Shown here: piece after piece, positions 60,101 through 64,000 of the stretch
How positions within the stretch are numbered: position 1 is the stretch's first letter
Layout of the letters: the number at the start of each line of letters is the position of its first letter
NCBI GenBank assembly: GCA_003194525.1
Contig: NBIV01000234.1
Location: forward strand, 46,504 to 110,503
Source of the DNA: Gracilariopsis chorda
Taxonomy: Eukaryota > Rhodophyta > Florideophyceae > Gracilariales > Gracilariaceae
DNA: 64,000 nt
Direction: 5' to 3'
The notes under the pieces: generated by a model
The model's input: only the letters and a program-made list of their open reading frames with translations
Told to the model about the DNA's origin: nothing
Database searches by the model: none
Position numbers and translations under genes: made by a program

Positions 60101-61297
60101 AGCACCATCGACGAAGTGTTTCCCGAGGGTATTGGAAGTGGAACTGCTGGTGAGGCTGAAGTTCGGGTCGACGGGGATAACACCTCGGAAAGGGACGGAA
60201 GTGAAAGCAGTGGCGACGAGCCGGAAGTGCGAGAGATGGAAAGCGTGGGGATAATCAGGCGCTTCGCACATATCAAAGCTATTCATAGTCTGATGCTTCC
60301 CATCAGAGCAGCAGTCTGCAATACCACTTCACTCACAGGAGAGTCATACCCAATTCCTGATGGTGCAAGGCCGTTGTTATCTCCAGTTGTAGTAGCTAAA
60401 AGCGCACATTTAGTCACATCCATATGGAAAGTGGCCAAGCTTCGAGAACGTGGATCGCTCTGTGGTCAGTTTTTCACATATGGTATCATGCAGCTCATGG
60501 AGATTATGTTGAACGCACCCCAGCATGGAACCGTGAAGCATTCTTCGGTAATGGAGGAACTCGGATCATTTGCACGTGATGTAACGATTAAGTTCTTCGA
60601 ATGGCTTGCTATAAACCCAGGGCTTACTTTGGACATGGTATTCGGTATGGACAAAGGCAGTTGCCAGATGTATACATCTTTCATCCGACAGAAGAGCATC
60701 CAAGAGAATCGCAAGAATAAGGAACAAGACTCTGGAAACGATTCCGATATATCACAACTTGCTATTGCCTCTCGTACCCCCAACGATTTGAGCGACATCG
60801 GATGCAGCACACGAAGAAACAGAAGAAGTCCTGGGTCTCGGAGAAAACGTCGAGCTGAGCGTCGACAAAGGGTGGAGAGACCCAAGCTTGATGAGGATGA
60901 AGATGTGGACGACTTAGATAACCTCAAGATCGGGATAATGGAATCAGAGGACGAAGGGAAGGATGGCGATGATGAAGATAAAGCAGATCAACTGCCTAAT
61001 CCTGGAGAAAATCCTCTCGACATGAACGACACAGACTCAAGTGAAGGACATGCTCCAAAGCGAGTGAAGCGCGTCCGTCAAAGGAAGCGCAAAACACCAG
61101 AAAACCTTGAGCCGTTCATATCCGACGATGAGGAGAACATCACAACTCCACGTGCGAGACGTTCCGGAAAGAAGAAAGGATCCAAGAAGAGATTAAAGAA
61201 GATGGATGCAAGGAAAGAAACAACGACTGAGCGGAAGCAGTTCTCCAGCTCTGATGCATACAAGAGTTCAGACGACAAGTTTGAGTTTTCTGATTGA
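57149..61297 (+). CDS. TIM1: Timeless/Tof1 replication fork protection protein
   Basis: Timeless/Tof1 with Tipin/Csm3 stabilises stalled forks and helps cohesion. The N-terminal domain (about 130-270) has the family pattern ARIDNILTFFRNILAPPRAK, then TDAGIHLALVAALHKSDFYATLSILFDSAQD. A second helical block follows at about 400-700. Residues about 690-1010 are an acidic, Glu/Asn/Ser-rich linker. A C-terminal Timeless domain-like helical block (about 1030-1170) follows, then a basic Lys/Arg tail (KKGSKKRLKK). The ATG at 57149 in CCGCCATGGCTG is a strong context. The 1382-residue length fits the family (about 1200-1250 in human and yeast). The gene is unbroken over 4.1 kb. Confidence 0.85.
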   Translation: MAAVIEDDGKGISDVITLSDRQRDLLSQIVQDIRITVQHLALPKVNPLSATDATAVDALKDLYYMLNVEDRLNALPARQHVFASKTVQTLLHPIIVALNSHPTAQQNQKRWSVPTYQALRTLCVLTSPIPDANQLLPRGCALDSYHSELRAFLAENPGTLDAMVSLLQYYLERKAAKLEALSSAEACKLEDARIDNILTFFRNILAPPRAKPGDPIMLTDAGIHLALVAALHKSDFYATLSILFDSAQDMATHTITTVFLTADIFAYTYRHSTPKSMFHTLRSYPYLNQSHSSANAPASGEHSEARRIPPMKTISKTRSSQLREALLKERAALGGSRAVTAGARWTNRHSGGFTYHKAFEDPSRTAKVAFPRKLNAKRIISAKAFVQSKLSFNPKRPFQEAVLVNSQFLCLSTAKGRFVLAKNTATKAVVQIRKDLQDDGLKALVQVTIEFIESSFSNFVRELRERIAETKEQTKRENPEILTTAQTSYLSVIGAVVGFQRERFGKVRKEAFDENRPLCADIHQNHMKAVLSSDFKIVKKDWKAVEAAIEVDTFKLAFRVLVESFEALKNTGKDEVNIGSIEVATFAVLEMMKMLQGMAAHVRPTEDDVLEQGSEPDTLTPRELALNTLEDLFSEEVFLNAPANLAKDFNAKLFSFKHLTNIVELGYSFTTILMDEQELHRLQVNKRKRHRKKKAAEQVASKENPDEEEELQNKGKNAEPVSENPNDGETEPSTKQRARKVKRITENGDDDASGNEDKTKQAPEHPLSGQELDARSGPESLSDDHLRAEKDANSSERPETTSEESEPVKALSNGPTPHLESDQTENHDPSPSSNSEQIEAANPKTNAEPDESRSPETLVVDEPKSNGDVALKENANDECHGETNNDFGKARSGRHDPKSPDYVTDFAQNDQDIPGDFRQMMMEEADEEIQGNENRSKVKTVEEMLHADVEAEEKAKAKEKTEKTKRMLLADAENEGKQIQPKLVSTIDEVFPEGIGSGTAGEAEVRVDGDNTSERDGSESSGDEPEVREMESVGIIRRFAHIKAIHSLMLPIRAAVCNTTSLTGESYPIPDGARPLLSPVVVAKSAHLVTSIWKVAKLRERGSLCGQFFTYGIMQLMEIMLNAPQHGTVKHSSVMEELGSFARDVTIKFFEWLAINPGLTLDMVFGMDKGSCQMYTSFIRQKSIQENRKNKEQDSGNDSDISQLAIASRTPNDLSDIGCSTRRNRRSPGSRRKRRAERRQRVERPKLDEDEDVDDLDNLKIGIMESEDEGKDGDDEDKADQLPNPGENPLDMNDTDSSEGHAPKRVKRVRQRKRKTPENLEPFISDDEENITTPRARRSGKKKGSKKRLKKMDARKETTTERKQFSSSDAYKSSDDKFEFSD

Positions 61298-62384
61298 TGG
61301 CACTTCACAGGAACAACTCATGTATGCTTCTTGCTCGCACTGTGCCCTGCAAACTGGAGCTGAAAGGGTATGGAAGAACGCCATTAAGACCGTAAAATCA
61401 TTTGTTTGTTGCTGTTTTTATGGGCCCTTAATGCTCAATTGCTGCATTATGGATAGAAGTATCGTCTAGGGATAGTTCTCTTTCCGCAGGAAACCAAGGA
61501 ACTTGTATGGCCACTGCCTAATTATATCTCTGATCGACTTTCCACTTCTCTCACGCGGACTAGGAAGATGATCTCTTCTAGTTTGGTTGATCAACTGGCA
61601 TCGTAACACGTAATGCTCTACGGTCTTCTATGTTCTCTTCGAACATTCACACCTTAATGTTTGCTTCGTAAGAAATCAAGCAACAGGATGAAACGTGGAA
61701 ACATGACCTGTATAGAACTGGGCTAATCACACTTCGGCTTTTCTGGCCTCGATGTCATTTCTTCTCCGTTTATTTGAGCCGCGAGTTTCCGACAGTGACC
61801 TTAAATCTACAAGTGCAGCTTCTTCGAGCCTTTTTCCAAACAGACAATAAGGGCTCGTGTTTAGGAACACATTCAGAGCAATCACTGTTCCCTGCATCGA
61901 ACCATGGTCTTTGCTTACACAGCCAGAGGCTTGGACAGCAGAAACGGAACAGGCAAGGAGAGCTACTAATCGGCTGCGTTCCAACTTTCCCCCTCGCTCA
62001 CATGCAGTAACCTGCCTACCGCCGTGCGTCATCGTTCCTAGTGACGCGGTTTGGAAGGCTGCGAAAAAGATCTGCGATTCCGTGCACTATGGATGCTAAC
62101 ATGCTAAAGGATCTCGAGAGAAGGCCTTCGCGTTGATACGTAGGTCTAAAACATAGGAAGCTTGGCACGTAACCTTATTTAACGAACAAGACTTCAGGAA
62201 GGTGCCTGTGAATACACGGCTGTCGTTGGCGATAGAATTATCGTTGGTGGGACGGTAGATACGGGGTATCGCGTTGTTGAAACCTACAAGTTCCATGTAC
62301 CACGCCTACGGCACTGCCAACCGATAAGACATTTTCACAATACCCACACCAGATCTGAACCTGTCAAGCCCTCCGACAAGCCTC
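61298..62384. other. Intergenic region with LINE subfamily C 3' end
   Basis: Besides the LINE piece (61396-61750, minus strand), only weak open stretches are present, none recognisable. Confidence 0.5.
61396..61750 (-). mobile_element. LINE subfamily C 3' end, degenerate
   Basis: On the minus strand it reads EARKAEV, stop, LAQFYTGHVSTFHPVA, stop, CECSKR, then KTVEHYVLRC: the same CxC...HxxxxC end of ORF2 as in subfamily B, but with several stops. A 3' UTR follows with TTCCTTGGTTTCCTGC and CTAGACGATACTTC, then a tail of CAACAAACAAA type. It matches the two halves flanking the nested insertion at 37163-37715. Confidence 0.8.
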
Positions 62385-62762
62385 ATGGCTCCGAACCAAA
62401 GCACATTCACAACATCTCCGGGGCTATCAACCCCTCAGAAACCAGCAGTCGCCCGAAAGTTCGCAAACCCGAATTCAATAATCCCTCCGGAACCATATGG
62501 AAACCACCCTGGTGTGGCTCTTGCGCTTAACAAATTACAATTATATGTTAAAGCGGATGTGGAAGTGATTCCTCTGAGTTCCTCTGCGGCTGATATGCTC
62601 TCGACTAAACCGTCGCAGTCGTCTTCAGTCCAGAGGAGCCGTGACTCCAAGTCGACTGATTCGGATGCTTCGGCCCATGATAAGGGGGCTAAGGTCAGCC
62701 AGTCGAGCTCTAGGCCATTCTCAAACGATTTAGATTCATGGATAACTATTGTTGATGATTAG
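62385..62762 (+). CDS. Small hypothetical protein, Ser-rich
   Basis: A 125-residue ORF (MAPNQSTFTTSPGL...) with a structured-looking middle (NHPGVALALNKLQLYVKADVEVIPL) and a Ser/Lys/Asp-rich disordered C-terminus (SSSRPFSNDLDSWITIVDD). No family is recognised. A transcript search would decide between a real gene and chance. Confidence 0.35.
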   Translation: MAPNQSTFTTSPGLSTPQKPAVARKFANPNSIIPPEPYGNHPGVALALNKLQLYVKADVEVIPLSSSAADMLSTKPSQSSSVQRSRDSKSTDSDASAHDKGAKVSQSSSRPFSNDLDSWITIVDD

Positions 62763-64000
62763 ACGGTGATGGTTTTGTTCTGCAAGGAAGAAAGAATCGC
62801 AGTACCGCGTCCATGTCTTGTGAGAACCTGCACAGCGCTATTTCGCGAAGGCCAATATGCATACTACGCACGTTCTGCTTTCTCGTCGTGTGTTTGTTAT
62901 GGGACAGAGTACAATGGGCGAAGGGTGGAAGAATCTCGGGGGGCTAAGGAAGCATTTGGCTACTACTCGATGCGAAAAAGCTCGTGCAAGCAGAGAAGAA
63001 GTAACTGTCTTACTTTTCATATGTTGCAGATCATGACAAAGATGTTGCTCAAGTCGAGTACAGAACTCAGCACTATGAAATGAGTGAGGATGCCATCTAA
63101 ACCAAGTCATCGCTCCTGGAGTCACCAGGGGCATTGTCCGTGTTCAAAGTCCCAGACCATTACATCCTTCAGGGTCTTCCGCAGTAGACACCCTTCTCTT
63201 ATTCGCACAAAATAGCCTTGTCATTCTTAAACATGGTCCCTCCCCAGCGATTAACCCATACCAACGCCCTCTGCGGGGGTGCTACGCCTTTGCGCATCGG
63301 TGTTAGGTACTCTATAGCGACGGCGCGTTTCTTGAGGTCATTCTTGACCCCTTTCTCGTCATGAATGCAATGCAAAGCGCCTGGATTTCCCATTCAGATC
63401 GCCTTAGGTAAGTGCAGCAATCAGAGCAAGTACTATTCGAACAACGCATAACGAATAGGGAGCCCACACGACTCGCATTCTATCTTGAAGACCCAACATA
63501 AACCTCTGTCCTGCAAAATCGGGGCGGTTCTTCCAGCTGGATTCACCGCCGCCGTTGGTGGTCCCGAGATGAGGCACCGCGCGAACGCAACAAAGAGGAA
63601 GTACTGGATGGCGAGTATGCTGAAGAAGGAAGGGAAGAAGGCGAAGTCCACGCAACATTAATTATGCCCGTAGATTCCAACGACCAAATACCGAGACAGT
63701 TATTAAGCAAGATGAATGCCGAGTTGTTATCGTTTCTCCGAAAACTCCGGGCCCTTTGCGAGCATCAGTCCTTGCACGGTAGTGTTGAACGTCCAGTTTC
63801 GAGATGAGCGGCGGAATTTAAAGGAGTTCGCAAACGTTTACCAATTCCCATGCTGCCATGCCCATGATGCGTAGTGTGGTGTAGTCGTTCACGGGGAATT
63901 ATCGAAAACTCAAGAAGTCTCATATCGCAGTGATATGGTTATGAGCTAGAATTGGATCGCAATGTGGTTATAGCTACACCCCCGTAATGTCCTTGGAAGC
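62763..64000. other. Terminal intergenic region
   Basis: No gene is firmly supported. On the minus strand, 63433-63651 encodes 72 residues with a hydrophobic start (MDFAFFPSFFSILAIQYFLF) that looks like a signal peptide or anchor, followed by FARCLISGPPTAAVNPAGR. It could be a small secreted protein or one exon of something larger. The rest shows nothing. Confidence 0.35.

Noticed and set aside
1-64000. CRISPR arrays, rRNA or operons
   Set aside because: No regularly spaced repeats, no rRNA-like sequence, and gene content and spacing are eukaryotic.

Overview
The window looks like nuclear DNA of a red alga, most likely a Chondrus-like florideophyte. Three things point there. One gene encodes a plastid-targeted HEAT-repeat protein that matches the CpeY type of phycoerythrobilin lyase, which suits an alga with phycoerythrin in its plastid. 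Another encodes a PsbQ-like thylakoid-lumen protein. Almost every gene is a single long uninterrupted frame, although the proteins are typically eukaryotic (cohesin, Mediator, Pol I and Pol III factors, class I HDAC). Species identity is inference; no marker gene was searched.

Layout. 1-9.4 kb: the 3' end of an unidentified gene, then an SCC3/STAG cohesin subunit facing a Pol5/MYBBP1A-type nucleolar protein. 9.4-19 kb: sparse DNA with a LINE 3' end, a GT61-type glycosyltransferase and a cytochrome b5-fused fatty acid 2-hydroxylase. 18.9-25.8 kb: a small ORF overlapping an F-box-like gene, a BTB protein, an aquaglyceroporin and an RRN7/TAF1B Pol I factor. 27.5-35.7 kb: a class I histone deacetylase divergent from a very large WD40 protein, probably MED16-like. 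35.7-40.3 kb: a graveyard of non-LTR retrotransposon pieces, with a nested insertion that still has its target-site duplication. 40.3-43.2 kb: a hypothetical membrane protein, a methyltransferase and a DUF4336 protein. 44-50.3 kb: the CpeY-like lyase divergent from a photolyase-like/RUS (DUF647) fusion, then a CYP97-type P450. 51.2-56.7 kb: RAD9 abutting RPC5 tail to tail, a protein prenyltransferase alpha subunit and the PsbQ-like gene. 57.1-61.3 kb: Timeless/Tof1. 61.3-64 kb: another LINE 3' end and weak small ORFs.

How the genes relate. The nuclear genes cover chromosome cohesion and replication checkpoints (SCC3, RAD9, Timeless), all three polymerase systems (TAF1B for Pol I, MED16-like for Pol II, RPC5 for Pol III) and chromatin (HDAC). 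The plastid-directed genes cover light harvesting and photoprotection (CpeY-like, PsbQ-like, CYP97, probably the photolyase-like/RUS fusion). No operon logic is visible. Neighbours are mostly convergent or divergent pairs with very short gaps, separated by kilobases of transposon-rich DNA.

The most unusual item is the single reading frame at 45.9-48.1 kb. It joins a truncated photolyase/cryptochrome-type alpha/beta domain to a root-UVB-sensitive domain, beside the putative phycobilin lyase gene. The LINE relics are second: three related 3' ends keep a hairpin just before the tail although its sequence has changed.
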